The notes under the pieces were generated by a model. The model was given only the letters and a program-made list of their open reading frames with translations. It did not search any database and was not told the origin of the DNA. A stretch of DNA of 64,000 nt from Streptomyces sp. NBC_01264 (GTDB lineage Bacteria > Actinomycetota > Actinomycetes > Streptomycetales > Streptomycetaceae): contig NZ_JAPEOX010000001.1 in NCBI RefSeq assembly GCF_026340675.1, positions 1,302,001 through 1,366,000 on the forward strand, in the 5' to 3' direction. Shown here one piece after another: positions 33,199 to 41,670 of this stretch. The translations under genes were made by a program, and so were the position numbers. Each line of letters starts with the position of its first letter. The first letter of the stretch is position 1.

Positions 33199-33699
33199 CT
33201 AGCCCTGCTGGAAGAGCTCGGCCGGGAGCGGCTTCAGCAGCGCGTAGAGGTCGTCCGTGATCGGCCGGTCCCAGCTCGCGATGGTGACCAGCACGTTGTC
33301 ACTGCGGTCGAACTGCACGCAGCTGATCCGGCTCTCGGAGAGCTTGATCTTCCGGACGATGAGGAGGTTGTCGCCCTGCATGACGGGGCAGTCCTCGGCC
33401 CCGGTGACCTCGACGTCCTCGTCGTTCTCGAGGGCGTCGAGGAGCTGGGCCACCTCGAAGGGGACCTGGCCCTCGGAGAGGTCGCGCGCGGGGGATCCCT
33501 CGGGGAGGTTTCCGATGATCATCGCGGGGCCGCGTCCGCCGAACAGGTCGTAGCGGAGGAACACACCCTGGCAGCTGCCGTCGGGCGCGGGCAGCAGCCC
33601 GGCCCCGAGATTGCCCGGCCAGTCCCCCGGGTCCATGGCCAGGACGTCGAAGTCCGGGCCGGCGGGTGTGGCGGCGCGGTGGCGGCGGAGGAAGGACAT
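33199..33699 (-). CDS. Hypothetical protein
   Basis: This 166-residue protein begins MSFLRRHRAATPAGPDFDVLAMDPGDWPGNLGAGLLP; the ATG at 33699 has no strong ribosome site. It contains VFLRYDLFGGRGPAMIIGNLPEG, EVAQLLDALENDEDVEVTGAEDCPV and NLLIVRKIKLSESRISCVQFDRSDNVLVTIASW. It is acidic, soluble and mixed alpha/beta, with no signal peptide or catalytic motif. I do not recognise the family. It is convergent with the KstD-like gene, with only 23 bp between the stops. Confidence 0.72.
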   Translation of the reverse strand: MSFLRRHRAATPAGPDFDVLAMDPGDWPGNLGAGLLPAPDGSCQGVFLRYDLFGGRGPAMIIGNLPEGSPARDLSEGQVPFEVAQLLDALENDEDVEVTGAEDCPVMQGDNLLIVRKIKLSESRISCVQFDRSDNVLVTIASWDRPITDDLYALLKPLPAELFQQG

Positions 33700-33839
33700 G
33701 CCGCCATGGTACGTGTCCCGCCGGGTTTCCCGGCCCTCCACCCCCGACCCGGGCCCGGCCCCGCCTGTGCCGCTGCGCGGGGCGGAGTTCCCCGCGGCGC
33801 CCCTTGCCGCTGCGCGGGGCTGGGTCCCCTACCCGCCCG

Positions 33840-34075
33840 TCGCCCGTTCCCCGGGGCTCCGCCCCGGACCCTGTCCACGTGCAGCACCGTCCCCGGGGGC
33901 CAGCCCCCGGACCCCCGCGCCTCAAACGCCGGAGGGGCTGGATTTCGGCCGGGGCTGGATTGCCCGCAGGGCAATTCCAGCCCCGCCGGCGTTTGAGGCG
34001 CGGGGTCTGGGGCGGAGCCCCAGGAGGGGTCCGGGCGCAGCCCGGGGAACGGTGGAAGGGCGGGTAGGGGAAGCC
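33840..34075. repeat. Inverted pair of the Streptomyces GGCGTTTGAGG intergenic repeat
   Basis: This region carries one copy in minus orientation (CTCAAACGCCGGAGGGGCTGG at about 33922-33942) and one in plus orientation (CCAGCCCCGCCGGCGTTTGAGG at about 33978-33999), flanked by G/C-rich GGGGCTCCGCCCC-type arms. Together they can form an extended stem. Two more copies occur at 41770-41960. The repeat fills most of the gap between the hypothetical gene and the LAL-like gene; no gene is seen in it. Confidence 0.78.
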
Positions 34076-34092
34076 CCACAGGGCCCCGGCCG

Positions 34093-36804
34093 TCAGTAGG
34101 CCGCGGCCGGGTCCGGGTCGGGCACGACGCCTCCGTGCGGTAGGGGGCCGCCCAGGGCAAGCAGGGCAGCCGCAGCGGTGGCCACCAGGCCGTCCGCCCC
34201 GCAGGCCCGGGCGGCGGCCACCGCACGCGCCAGGACGTCGGCGGACCTCCGCTGCTCCCCCAGCGCGGCCAGCGCGAGCGCCAGCTCGTACGCCGCCGGC
34301 GAGGCCGACAGGACCTCCACCGCCTCCTCCAGGAGCGCCGCCCGGTCCCGCGGCGCAGCCACCTCCGCGGCCACCCGCAGGGCCTGGCCGATGCCGGACG
34401 CAGCCCCGAAGGCACGGGCTCGGCGTACCGCCTCCTCGGCCAGCTCCCGCGCCCGCGCCGGGTCCTCCGCGGCCACCGCCCGGGCCAGGTGGAGCTGCCA
34501 CGGGCACCAGGACGGGTTCTGGATGCCCCTGGGGGTCAGCCGCCGGTCCACGGCCTCCAGCTCCGCCGCCGCGGCCTTCGCCTGGCCGCGGGCCAGCAGC
34601 AGTTCCGCGTAGACGGTCTGGGAGTCCGGGAAGACGACCGCCGCCGGGAAGGGCTCCCCGTACTCGTGCTCGCGGGCCAGCTCCCAGGCCTCCTCCGCCC
34701 GGCCCCGCGCCAGCAGCGTGGTGACGAGGATCGCGATGGCGTACCAGTGCACGGGCGTGCGCCGCCCGACGCGCTCGGCGAGGCGCAGTCCGGCCCGCGC
34801 CAGTTCCTCCGCCTCGGCCAGCCGCCCCCGGCGGTAGCGGATGTAGGCGCGCAGGCTGTAGGCGAAGGACAGGTGCGCCCCGCGCCAGCCCTGCCGCTCG
34901 AACTCGGCGGTGCCCGCCTCGAACAGCTCCTCGGCGCGCTCCGGCCGGTCGGCGTACATGTGCACCATCGCGACGAGTACCGGGACCTCGAAGCCCCGGT
35001 CCGCGTACGCCCAGCTGAACTCGGTCTCCAGGACCCGCCCGGCATGGTGGAGGACCACGTCGACGGGCTCCCCGCGCAGGCAGGCGTCCCAGGCGCGCAG
35101 CCCGATGACGTACCGCTCGGTGAGGTCGCGCCCGCTCAGCCGGTCCGCGAGCTTCGCGAGCCGCCGGGAGCGTGCCGGGGAGTCCGGCTCGGCGGCGTTG
35201 AAGGCGTCCCACATGAACTGCTCGGACTGCAGGCGCAGCCGGGCGCGCACGTCCTGGGTGTACGGGATCTCGCGCGCGAGGCATTCCGAGGCCTCGGCGA
35301 GCCGGTCGCTGTGCGAGAGCACCTGGGCCAGCCGGATGACGATGCCCTGGCGCAGCGCTTGGTCCTCGAAGGGCTCCGCGAGGGCGGCGCGCAGGTGGTT
35401 GACGGTGTTGGCGGGCTCGGTGAGCAGGGAGGCGCAGCCCAGTTCGTACAGGACGGCCGCGCGTTCGTCGAAGTCCGGGGGTTCGCGCAGGGCCCGCGCG
35501 AGCTGGCGGCGGGCGGCTTCGGGGGCGCCAGCGCGGAGGTTCTCGCCAGCCGCCTCGCGCAGGATGCGTACGACCCAGGGGTCGTTCTCGGGATGGGTCT
35601 CCAGCAGGTGCCGGGCCGCGGCGGAGGGCCCGAGCCCCGCGTCGACCACGGCCGCGGCGGCCTTTCCGTGCAGGGCGACGCGCAGGGCGTCGGGGATCGC
35701 GCGGTATATGGCGGTGGCGATGAGGGGGTGTACGAACTCCAGCCCGGCCGCGTCCTCGGCGGCGGTTTCCTCGGCGGCGCTCGACAGGATGCGGGCGTCG
35801 CGCAGCCGCCCGGTGGCGTCCACGGCCTCCTCGGTGCCGAGTCCGGCGACGCGGGCGGCGAGTTCCCGGGGGATGTCGGTGCCGAGGACGGCACAGGCCC
35901 AGGCGAAGCGGACGGTGGAGGGGCCGAGGCTGTGCAGACGGGCGACGAGGCCGCTGCCGCGCTGGGCGGCGGCGAGGTCGCGCAGCAGCGGAGCACTGGC
36001 TTCGACGGGGGCGAGACCCTTGTCCCGGACCTTGACGGTGAGCTCGACGGCTTCGAAGGGGTTGCCGGTGGTGACGGCCCAGGCCTCGCGGCAGAACGCC
36101 TCGTCGGCGTGTTCGCCGACGGCCTCGCGGACCAGCCCGGAGACGGCCTCGGCGGTGAGCGGTGCGAGGGTCAGCGGGCGGTGTCCCGCGCGGCCGGGCA
36201 GCGTACGGAAGGCTTCGGCGTGCGCGGGCAGTTCGTCGGGGCGGTAGGCGACGACGAGGAGGAGCGGGAGGTGTTCGGCGCGCGGGGCGAAGGCGGCGAG
36301 CCACGAGAGGGATTCGGGGTCGGCCCAGTGGGCGTCGTCCAGGACGAGGGCGACGGGGGCGCGCTGCACCACGAGGTGGGTGAGGACCCAGTCCAGTCCG
36401 TCGCGCAGGCCCTGCGGGTCGGGCGGGGCGCCCTGCTCGGCCGCGCAGAGGCCGAGGGCGGGGCCGACGATGGAGTACCAGCTGCCGAGGGCCTCGCGCA
36501 GTTCCGCGTCGGAGGTACCGGCCAGTTGGGGCTGGATGAGCTGGCGGGCGACGTGGAAGGGCTGGCTCTGCTCCTGTTCGCCGCCGCGTGCGGCGAGGAC
36601 CGTGCAGGCCTTGGTGTGGGCGCGGCGGCGGACTTCGGCCAGGAGCGTGGTCTTGCCGAGGCCGGCGGGTCCGGAGAAGGCCAGCAGGGCTCCACCCGCG
36701 TCGGGGCCCGGGTCGGTGAGCTGCTCCAGGGCTTCGTCGACGGCGGTGAGCTCCGTGTCGCGTTCGAACATCTTGCGCCGTTTGCGGGTCCGGCGTTCCG
36801 TCAT
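34093..36804 (-). CDS. Large ATP-binding LAL-type protein without LuxR helix-turn-helix
   Basis: This 903-residue protein begins MTERRTRKRRKMFERDTELTAVDEALEQL and has a Walker A motif FSGPAGLGKTTLLAEV (about 43-58) and Walker B APVALVLDDAHWADPESL (about 140-157). The remaining roughly 550 residues are TPR-like helices. This is the architecture of LAL (MalT-like) regulators, but the protein ends GGPLPHGGVVPDPDPAAAY, with no LuxR helix-turn-helix. It may act through a partner or be a signalling STAND ATPase. It is transcribed alone after an A/T-rich stretch at about 36880. Confidence 0.85.
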   Translation of the reverse strand: MTERRTRKRRKMFERDTELTAVDEALEQLTDPGPDAGGALLAFSGPAGLGKTTLLAEVRRRAHTKACTVLAARGGEQEQSQPFHVARQLIQPQLAGTSDAELREALGSWYSIVGPALGLCAAEQGAPPDPQGLRDGLDWVLTHLVVQRAPVALVLDDAHWADPESLSWLAAFAPRAEHLPLLLVVAYRPDELPAHAEAFRTLPGRAGHRPLTLAPLTAEAVSGLVREAVGEHADEAFCREAWAVTTGNPFEAVELTVKVRDKGLAPVEASAPLLRDLAAAQRGSGLVARLHSLGPSTVRFAWACAVLGTDIPRELAARVAGLGTEEAVDATGRLRDARILSSAAEETAAEDAAGLEFVHPLIATAIYRAIPDALRVALHGKAAAAVVDAGLGPSAAARHLLETHPENDPWVVRILREAAGENLRAGAPEAARRQLARALREPPDFDERAAVLYELGCASLLTEPANTVNHLRAALAEPFEDQALRQGIVIRLAQVLSHSDRLAEASECLAREIPYTQDVRARLRLQSEQFMWDAFNAAEPDSPARSRRLAKLADRLSGRDLTERYVIGLRAWDACLRGEPVDVVLHHAGRVLETEFSWAYADRGFEVPVLVAMVHMYADRPERAEELFEAGTAEFERQGWRGAHLSFAYSLRAYIRYRRGRLAEAEELARAGLRLAERVGRRTPVHWYAIAILVTTLLARGRAEEAWELAREHEYGEPFPAAVVFPDSQTVYAELLLARGQAKAAAAELEAVDRRLTPRGIQNPSWCPWQLHLARAVAAEDPARARELAEEAVRRARAFGAASGIGQALRVAAEVAAPRDRAALLEEAVEVLSASPAAYELALALAALGEQRRSADVLARAVAAARACGADGLVATAAAALLALGGPLPHGGVVPDPDPAAAY

Positions 36805-36929
36805 GGCTGGTACCCCCCAGGCCTGTTCGGGGGTTCAGCGTACGCCCGCGCACGCGCCCGGGAAGGCCGGTGCGGCAAATAAAGCTGATCTTCTTCGGGG
36901 GGCCGCCAACTGGTGTATGCCCAAAGGGC

Positions 36930-37346
36930 TCAGTCCTGGGCGGAACGGGCTGCGAGCGCTTCCAGGACGGCCACGGCCTCGTCGGCCCGGGCTGCGTCCA
37001 CGAAGAGGTGGTCGTGGTGGTATCCGGCGATGACGTTGCAGCTCAGGCCGTGTGCGCCGAGTTCGGTGGCGAAGGCGGCGGTGAGGCCGACGGCGTCGAG
37101 GGAGGAGTGGACGCGCAGGGTGATCCACCCGGCGGTGTACTCGTAGGGGAGACCGGCCTCGTCGGCGTCCTCCTGGCTCAGCACGAGGGTGAGCCCCTCG
37201 GGTTCCAGGACGGAGGCGACGGGGGTGAGCCCGGCCAGGGTCTCCGGGTCGGTGTCGCCGGGGACGGTGCAGAACACGTACAGGCCGTCGTTCAGTTCGG
37301 GCCGCATGCCGCTCAGCAGCTTGCGCAGGTCGTTTTCTCCGCTCAT
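36930..37346 (-). CDS. ACT domain-containing protein
   Basis: This 138-residue protein begins MSGENDLRKLLSGMRPEL. It has the two ACT-like halves of the CASTOR type: DGLYVFCTVPGDTDPETLAGLTPVASVLEPEGLTLVLSQEDAD and GWITLRVHSSLDAVGLTAAFATELGAHGLSCNVIAGYHHDHLFVDAARADEAVAVLEAL. Proteins of this family bind amino acids. It is a free-standing sensor domain and lies 126 bp downstream of the LAL-like gene on the same strand. The ligand is unknown. Confidence 0.88.
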   Translation of the reverse strand: MSGENDLRKLLSGMRPELNDGLYVFCTVPGDTDPETLAGLTPVASVLEPEGLTLVLSQEDADEAGLPYEYTAGWITLRVHSSLDAVGLTAAFATELGAHGLSCNVIAGYHHDHLFVDAARADEAVAVLEALAARSAQD

Positions 37347-37423
37347 GCGCTCACCGTAGCGGTCGTCCCGTCAGGGCCGGCCCGACACCCTGGGCCCGAC
37401 CGGACGACCATGACCGGCCGGCC

Positions 37424-37468
37424 GGTCAGCCGGTCGGTGGTCAGCCGGTCGGTGGTCAGCCGGTCGGC
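37424..37468. repeat. Three tandem copies of GGTCAGCCGGTCGGT
   Basis: Copies at 37424-37438, 37439-37453 and 37454-37468 differ only at the last base. They lie between the ACT gene start and the end of the hypothetical gene at 37472, so outside coding sequence. Slippage is the likely cause; a role is not apparent. Confidence 0.85.
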
Positions 37469-37471
37469 CGG

Positions 37472-37942
37472 TCAGTCGTCCTCGTAGAGCCGCCGGCGCC
37501 ACCAGGCACGCGGACGGCCGCTCCAGTCCACCCAGCTCCCGGCGCGCGGGACCGGGTGCGGGAGCGTGCGGCGGCGGAACTCCGCGTCCAGGCCCCGCAG
37601 CACGCGGCCCAACTCGGTGCGGGCGGCCGGCGGCAGTTCCCGGTACAGGTCGCCCAGGTCGTCCCGGACGACGGCGACGTCGTCGCGTGCGCAGCCGGGG
37701 CAGGCCGGACACTCGGAGGGGACCAGGAGCAGGCGGCCGCCGGGGCGGCTCAGGAAGGTCCGGTACCGGGTCAGCAGGTCCGCGATCTCACCGGCCCGTC
37801 CGGGCCGGCCCCAGTGCACGGCGGCAGCGGCGGCGGGTGACATCCGGTCCACGGGCGGGAGTTCCCTCGCCCAGGCGGGTGGCCGCCGGTCTCCGTACGT
37901 TCCTCGTTCGGCGCGCAGCGCGCCGGGCCGTCTACGCGGCAT
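37472..37942 (-). CDS. Arg-rich hypothetical protein
   Basis: This 156-residue protein starts at ATG 37942 behind AAAGGG. It contains a Cys-rich motif PSECPACPGCARDD (about 77-90), which could be a small metal site, and GDLYRELPPAARTELGRVLRGLDAEFRRRTLP and WVDWSGRPRAWWRRRLYEDD at the end. I do not recognise a family. The 164 bp upstream of it hold a 19-bp unit repeated twice (near 38030-38068). Confidence 0.6.
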   Translation of the reverse strand: MPRRRPGALRAERGTYGDRRPPAWARELPPVDRMSPAAAAAVHWGRPGRAGEIADLLTRYRTFLSRPGGRLLLVPSECPACPGCARDDVAVVRDDLGDLYRELPPAARTELGRVLRGLDAEFRRRTLPHPVPRAGSWVDWSGRPRAWWRRRLYEDD

Positions 37943-38106
37943 CGCCCTTTCGGCGGGTGGTCGTCATGGCGGTCATGATGCCCAGGCCCTGCCGGGTCCG
38001 GCAAGGGGTTTACGGGGCCCCGGGCACGGGCTCCCCACCAGGGCGGCGGCTCCCCACCAGGGCGGCGGCTCCGCGCCCGGTGGTGCGCCGCGTTCCCGCC
38101 CCGCCT

Positions 38107-38346
38107 CTACGTCAGGTCGAACTCCCCGCCCCGCGCGTTCAGGACGAACTTGCGCCACTCGTCCGGTGCGAAGATCAGCGAGGGGCTTTCGGGGCGGTCG
38201 CCGTTGCGCATCGCGATGAACCCCTCCACGAAGGCGATCTGGACGTCCCCCTCCCCCCGGCTGCTCGACTGCCAGTCCGCCTCGGTCAGGTCGAGGTCCG
38301 GCTTTCCCCAGCCGGCGGGCGCCTTCGAAGTCATGCTCTCTGCCAC
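38107..38346 (-). CDS. DUF397 domain-containing protein
   Basis: This 79-residue protein is a DUF397 protein: LDLTEADWQSSSRGEGDVQIAFVEGFIAMRNGDRPESPSLIFAPDEWRKFVLNARGGEFDLT, with the characteristic W-x-S-S and F-x-x-x-E-W motifs. The GTG at 38346 lies eight bases after GGAGGA; ATG 38334 is an alternative. In Streptomyces, DUF397 genes usually neighbour a Scr1-family XRE regulator and modulate it, as in the WhiJ/BldB group. No such regulator is adjacent here, so it is an orphan. Confidence 0.82.
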   Translation of the reverse strand: MAESMTSKAPAGWGKPDLDLTEADWQSSSRGEGDVQIAFVEGFIAMRNGDRPESPSLIFAPDEWRKFVLNARGGEFDLT

Positions 38347-38408
38347 GTGCGTGCTCCTCCCGGTACTCCCGGTTCGTCGTCCCGGGGCCAGGTTAGCCAT
38401 CGCACGCC

Positions 38409-38452
38409 GTGCCGCACAGGCCACGGTGCGTCACTCGTGGCCTGTACGGCAC
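38409..38452. terminator. Hairpin downstream of the thiolase-like operon
   Basis: GTGCCGCACAGGCCACG (38409-38425) pairs with CGTGGCCTGTACGGCAC (38436-38452) over 17 positions with one mismatch. It follows the stop of the last gene of the DUF35-thiolase operon at 38475. Confidence 0.75.
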
Positions 38453-38474
38453 CCGTGCGGAATGCGGTTTCCGG

Positions 38475-39650
38475 TCAGGATCCGGGCTGCTCCGCTCCGA
38501 CCAGCCACATCGCGAAGAACTGCGCCCCGCCGCCGTACGCGTGTCCCATTGCCCGCCGGGCGTCCGGGACTTGGTGCTCCCCCGCCTGACCGCGCACCTG
38601 GAGGGCCGCTTCCGCGAAGCGGATCATGCCGGAGGCGCCGATGGGGTTGGTGGACAGGACGCCGCCCGACGGGTTGACCGGGAGGTCCCCGTCCAGTTCC
38701 GTGACTCCGGCCTCGGTCATCTTCCAGCCCTCGCCCTCCTCGGCGAAGCCGAGGTTCTCCAGCCACATCGGCTCGTACCAGGAGAACGGCACGTACATCT
38801 CCACCGCGTCGATCTCCCGGCGCGGATCGGTGATCCCCGCCTGCCGGTAGACGTCGGCCGCGCAGTCCTTGCCCGCCTGCGGGGACACGAAGTCCTTCCC
38901 GGCGAAGAGGGTCGGCTCGCTGCGCATCGCCCCGCCGTGCACCCAGGCCGGCGGCTTCGGCGAACGGGCCGCGCCCGCACGGTCGGTGAGGATCATCGCG
39001 CACGCCCCGTCGGAGGACGGGCAGGTCTCGGAGTACCGGATCGGGTCCCACAGCATCGGGGACGCCTGGACCTTCTCCAGGGTGATGTCGTGCTCGTGCA
39101 GGTGCGCGTACGGGTTCTTCAGCGCGTTGCGGCGGTCCTTGTACGCGACGAGCGAGCCCACCGTGTCGGGGGCGCCGGTGCGCCGCATGTACGCGCGCAC
39201 GTGCGGGGCGAAGAACCCGCCGGCCCCCGCCAGCAGCGGCTGCTGGAAGGGGACGGGCAGCGAGAGCCCCCACATGGCGTTGGACTCGGACTGCTTCTCG
39301 AAGGCGAGGGTCAGCACCGTGCGGTGCACCCGGGCGGCGACCAGGTTGGAGGCGACCAGCGCGGTGGAGCCGCCCACCGAACCGGCCGTGTGCACGCGGA
39401 GCATGGGCTTGCCGACGGCGCCGAGGGCGTCCGCGAGGTACAGCTCCGGCATCATGACGCCCTCGAAGAAGTCGGGGGCCTTGCCGATGACGACGGCGTC
39501 GATGTCCGCCCAGGTCAGCTCCGCATCGGCGAGCGCGCGCGCCGCCGCTTCCCGGACCAGTCCGGCGAGGGAGACGTCGTGGCGGGCGGCCACGTGCTTG
39601 GTCTGGCCGATGCCGACGACGGCCACCGGCTCCTTGCCCGTGGTGCTCAT
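38475..39650 (-). CDS. Thiolase-fold lipid-transfer protein (Ltp/SCP-x-like, possible aldolase)
   Basis: This 391-residue protein begins MSTTGKEPVAVVGIGQTKH and shows the thiolase fold: EAAARALADAELTWADIDAVVIGK, SETCPSSDGACAMILTD, VNPSGGVLSTNPIGASGM and the closing RRAMGHAYGGGAQFF. The catalytic nucleophile Cys of thiolases is replaced; the segment reads HTAGSVGGSTAL. This is the pattern of Ltp2-type aldolases that split steroid side-chain hydroxyacyl-CoA. ATG 39650 overlaps the upstream gene by four bases. Together with the next gene and the DUF35 protein it forms a coupled operon. Confidence 0.87.
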   Translation of the reverse strand: MSTTGKEPVAVVGIGQTKHVAARHDVSLAGLVREAAARALADAELTWADIDAVVIGKAPDFFEGVMMPELYLADALGAVGKPMLRVHTAGSVGGSTALVASNLVAARVHRTVLTLAFEKQSESNAMWGLSLPVPFQQPLLAGAGGFFAPHVRAYMRRTGAPDTVGSLVAYKDRRNALKNPYAHLHEHDITLEKVQASPMLWDPIRYSETCPSSDGACAMILTDRAGAARSPKPPAWVHGGAMRSEPTLFAGKDFVSPQAGKDCAADVYRQAGITDPRREIDAVEMYVPFSWYEPMWLENLGFAEEGEGWKMTEAGVTELDGDLPVNPSGGVLSTNPIGASGMIRFAEAALQVRGQAGEHQVPDARRAMGHAYGGGAQFFAMWLVGAEQPGS

Positions 39651-40705
39651 GCTCGGTCCCCTTCCAGGACGGCGACCAGGTTCTGCTGGAGGCAGGGGCC
39701 GGAGGTGGCGTGCGCGACGGCCCGGTCGGACTCGCCGCGGTGGATGCGGGCGGCCGCCTCGCCGATCCGGATCAGGCCGGCGGCCATCATCGGGTTGGCG
39801 GCGAGCGCTCCGCCGGAGGGGTTGACGGCGACGTCCCCGCCGAGTCCAAGGGCCTTGCGCAGCACGACCTCCTGGGAGGAGAAGGGCGCGTGCAGTTCGG
39901 CGGTGTCCACCGGGGACTCGAAGACGCCCGCGTGCTCGGCGGCGATCCGCGTGGAGGGGGAGTCGGTGAGGTCGCGCAGCCCCAGGCTGTGGGCCTCGAT
40001 GCGGTGGTCGATGCCGGTGATCCAGGCGGGCCGTTCGCACAGCCTGCGGGCCACGTCCCCGGCGGCCAGGATGACGGCGGCCGCGCCGTCGCCGATGGGC
40101 GGGCAGTCGCCGGTGCGCAGCGGGGCGACCTGGTACTCGCCCTGCGCGACGGCTCCGCTGAGCTGGGCGTGCGGATTGGCGCTCGCCGAAGCCCGGCTTC
40201 GGGCTCCGATCGCGGCGAGCCCGGCTTCGTCGGTCTCCCCCGCGTCGATGAGCGCCTGGGCCTGGAGCGCGGCCATGGCCACCGAGTCGGGCCAGAGCGG
40301 AGCGACGTAGTACGGGTCGAGCTGGCGGGTCAGCACGTCGCGCACCGACCCCGGCGAGGACTTCCCGTACGAGTAGACGAGCGCGGTGTCGGCCTCGCCG
40401 GTCTGGATCTTGACCCAGGCCTCGTAGAGGGCCCAGGCGCCGTCCATCTCCACGTGCGATTCGGAGATGGGGGGCCAGGCGCCCACCCCGTCGAGGGTCA
40501 TGGTGAAGGAGAAGGCGCGGCCCATGAGGTAATCGCTGGAACCGGAGCAGGTGAAGCCGATCTCACCCGCCTTCAGTCCGGTGGCGGCCAGCACCTGGTG
40601 CAGGACCGGCATGACCATCTCGACTTCGCTGAGCTCGTCGGTGCGGCGCAGGTGGTCGCTCTGCGCGAAGGCGACCACCGCGACCTCGCGGGCGTATCGG
40701 GCCAT
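39647..40705 (-). CDS. Second thiolase-fold lipid-transfer protein (Ltp-like)
   Basis: This 352-residue protein begins MARYAREVAVVAFAQSDHLRRTDELSEVEMVMPVL. It has GEIGFTCSGSSDYLMGRAF, GDCPPIGDGAAAVILAAGD, VNPSGGALAANPMMAAGLIRIGEAA and AHATSGPCLQQN. Where thiolases have the nucleophile Cys it shows ISESHVEMDGAWAL, so Claisen-type thiolase activity is unlikely. It couples to both neighbours by overlapping or abutting start and stop codons (ATG/TGA at 39647-39650; 40705). The two proteins and the DUF35 partner probably form one complex. Confidence 0.85.
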   Translation of the reverse strand: MARYAREVAVVAFAQSDHLRRTDELSEVEMVMPVLHQVLAATGLKAGEIGFTCSGSSDYLMGRAFSFTMTLDGVGAWPPISESHVEMDGAWALYEAWVKIQTGEADTALVYSYGKSSPGSVRDVLTRQLDPYYVAPLWPDSVAMAALQAQALIDAGETDEAGLAAIGARSRASASANPHAQLSGAVAQGEYQVAPLRTGDCPPIGDGAAAVILAAGDVARRLCERPAWITGIDHRIEAHSLGLRDLTDSPSTRIAAEHAGVFESPVDTAELHAPFSSQEVVLRKALGLGGDVAVNPSGGALAANPMMAAGLIRIGEAAARIHRGESDRAVAHATSGPCLQQNLVAVLEGDRA

Positions 40706-41670
40706 CAGATGAGCTCCTTGTACACGTCGTAGTCCGCGTCCGGCTCTCCGGTGGGGCGGTAGTGGTCGGGGTAGCTCCCGCCCTCGGTCCAGACCGGTTC
40801 GACCCTCAGCCCCATGCGCACCTGGTCGTACGGGATTCCGCCGATCCGGCCGTGGAGGGCGAGGCCCGCGCCGTCGAGGGCGATGTGGGCGTAGACGTAC
40901 GGGACTTCGATGTCGAGGTTCTTGGCCTTGATGTTGACGATGCAGAAGGTGGTGACGGTGCCCGCCGGACCGACCTCGACCCGGTCGGTCGTTGCCACCC
41001 CGCAGGTGGGGCAGGCTCCGCGCGGGGGCACGTACACCTTGTGGCAGGAGGGGCAGCGCTCACCGATGGTCTTCCGCTCGGAGAGCCCGGCGATGTACGC
41101 GGTCTGCGCGCGGCCGGGGCTGTACGAGTAGTCCAGGCGGGCCTCGGCGACGATCCCGGTGACGGCGTCGGTGAACTCCCCGCTGTGCGGGGTCGCTTGC
41201 GGGTCCGGCTCGGGGGCCCCGGCATCGGGCTCGAAGCAGGCGATGTCGGTGATGGCCCCGGTCTGCTCCCCGGCCCACCGCACGCGGACCCGCATGCCGG
41301 TGGTGACGGCCTCGGGTCCGGGGGCGTCGAGGGCGTGCAGGAGGGCGGTGTCGGCGCCGTCGAGGCGGACGAGCACCCAGGCGAAGGGGGTGGCGAGGGG
41401 CTGGTTGGGGCGCGGCGAACCGTTCCAGGCCCAGGTGGTGACGGTCCCGCTGGTGCCCACCTCGACCAGGTCGCGGATCTCCTCGGCGGTGACGGGGTCG
41501 TACTCGACGGGCGGCACCATCACCTTGCCGTCGGCGGACCGGACCCCGAGGACGACCCCTTCGCGCAACCCGGTGAGGAAGGCGCTCTGCACGGGGCCGA
41601 GGGAGCGGGTGAAGGGGAACTCGACGACAAGGGGTGCGCGGAGGATCTCGGGTGGGGACGCGGCTGTCAT
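40705..41670 (-). CDS. OB-fold protein with two DUF35 units (acyl-CoA/thiolase-associated)
   Basis: This 321-residue protein has a C-terminal DUF35 unit (about 165-310) with a zinc ribbon CPSCHKVYVPPRGACPTCG, the OB fold GTVTTFCIVNIKAK and PYVYAHIALDGAGLALHGRIGG. The N-terminal half (about 15-145) is a second, degenerate copy with VMVPPVEYDPVTAEEI and GTVTTWAWNG but no ribbon cysteines. DUF35 proteins bind acyl-CoA or partner with Ltp thiolase-like enzymes, as in steroid side-chain degradation. It is the first gene of the three-gene operon; the ATG follows GGAG by eight bases. A double DUF35 is less usual. Confidence 0.86.
   Translation of the reverse strand: MTAASPPEILRAPLVVEFPFTRSLGPVQSAFLTGLREGVVLGVRSADGKVMVPPVEYDPVTAEEIRDLVEVGTSGTVTTWAWNGSPRPNQPLATPFAWVLVRLDGADTALLHALDAPGPEAVTTGMRVRVRWAGEQTGAITDIACFEPDAGAPEPDPQATPHSGEFTDAVTGIVAEARLDYSYSPGRAQTAYIAGLSERKTIGERCPSCHKVYVPPRGACPTCGVATTDRVEVGPAGTVTTFCIVNIKAKNLDIEVPYVYAHIALDGAGLALHGRIGGIPYDQVRMGLRVEPVWTEGGSYPDHYRPTGEPDADYDVYKELI

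Noticed and set aside
34093..34200. LuxR helix-turn-helix at the C-terminus of the LAL-like protein
   Set aside because: The last 35 residues form a Pro/Ala-rich tail; no L-T-x-R-E-x-E-V-type motif is seen.
37424..37468. CRISPR-like array
   Set aside because: The repeats are directly adjacent with no spacers and only three copies exist.
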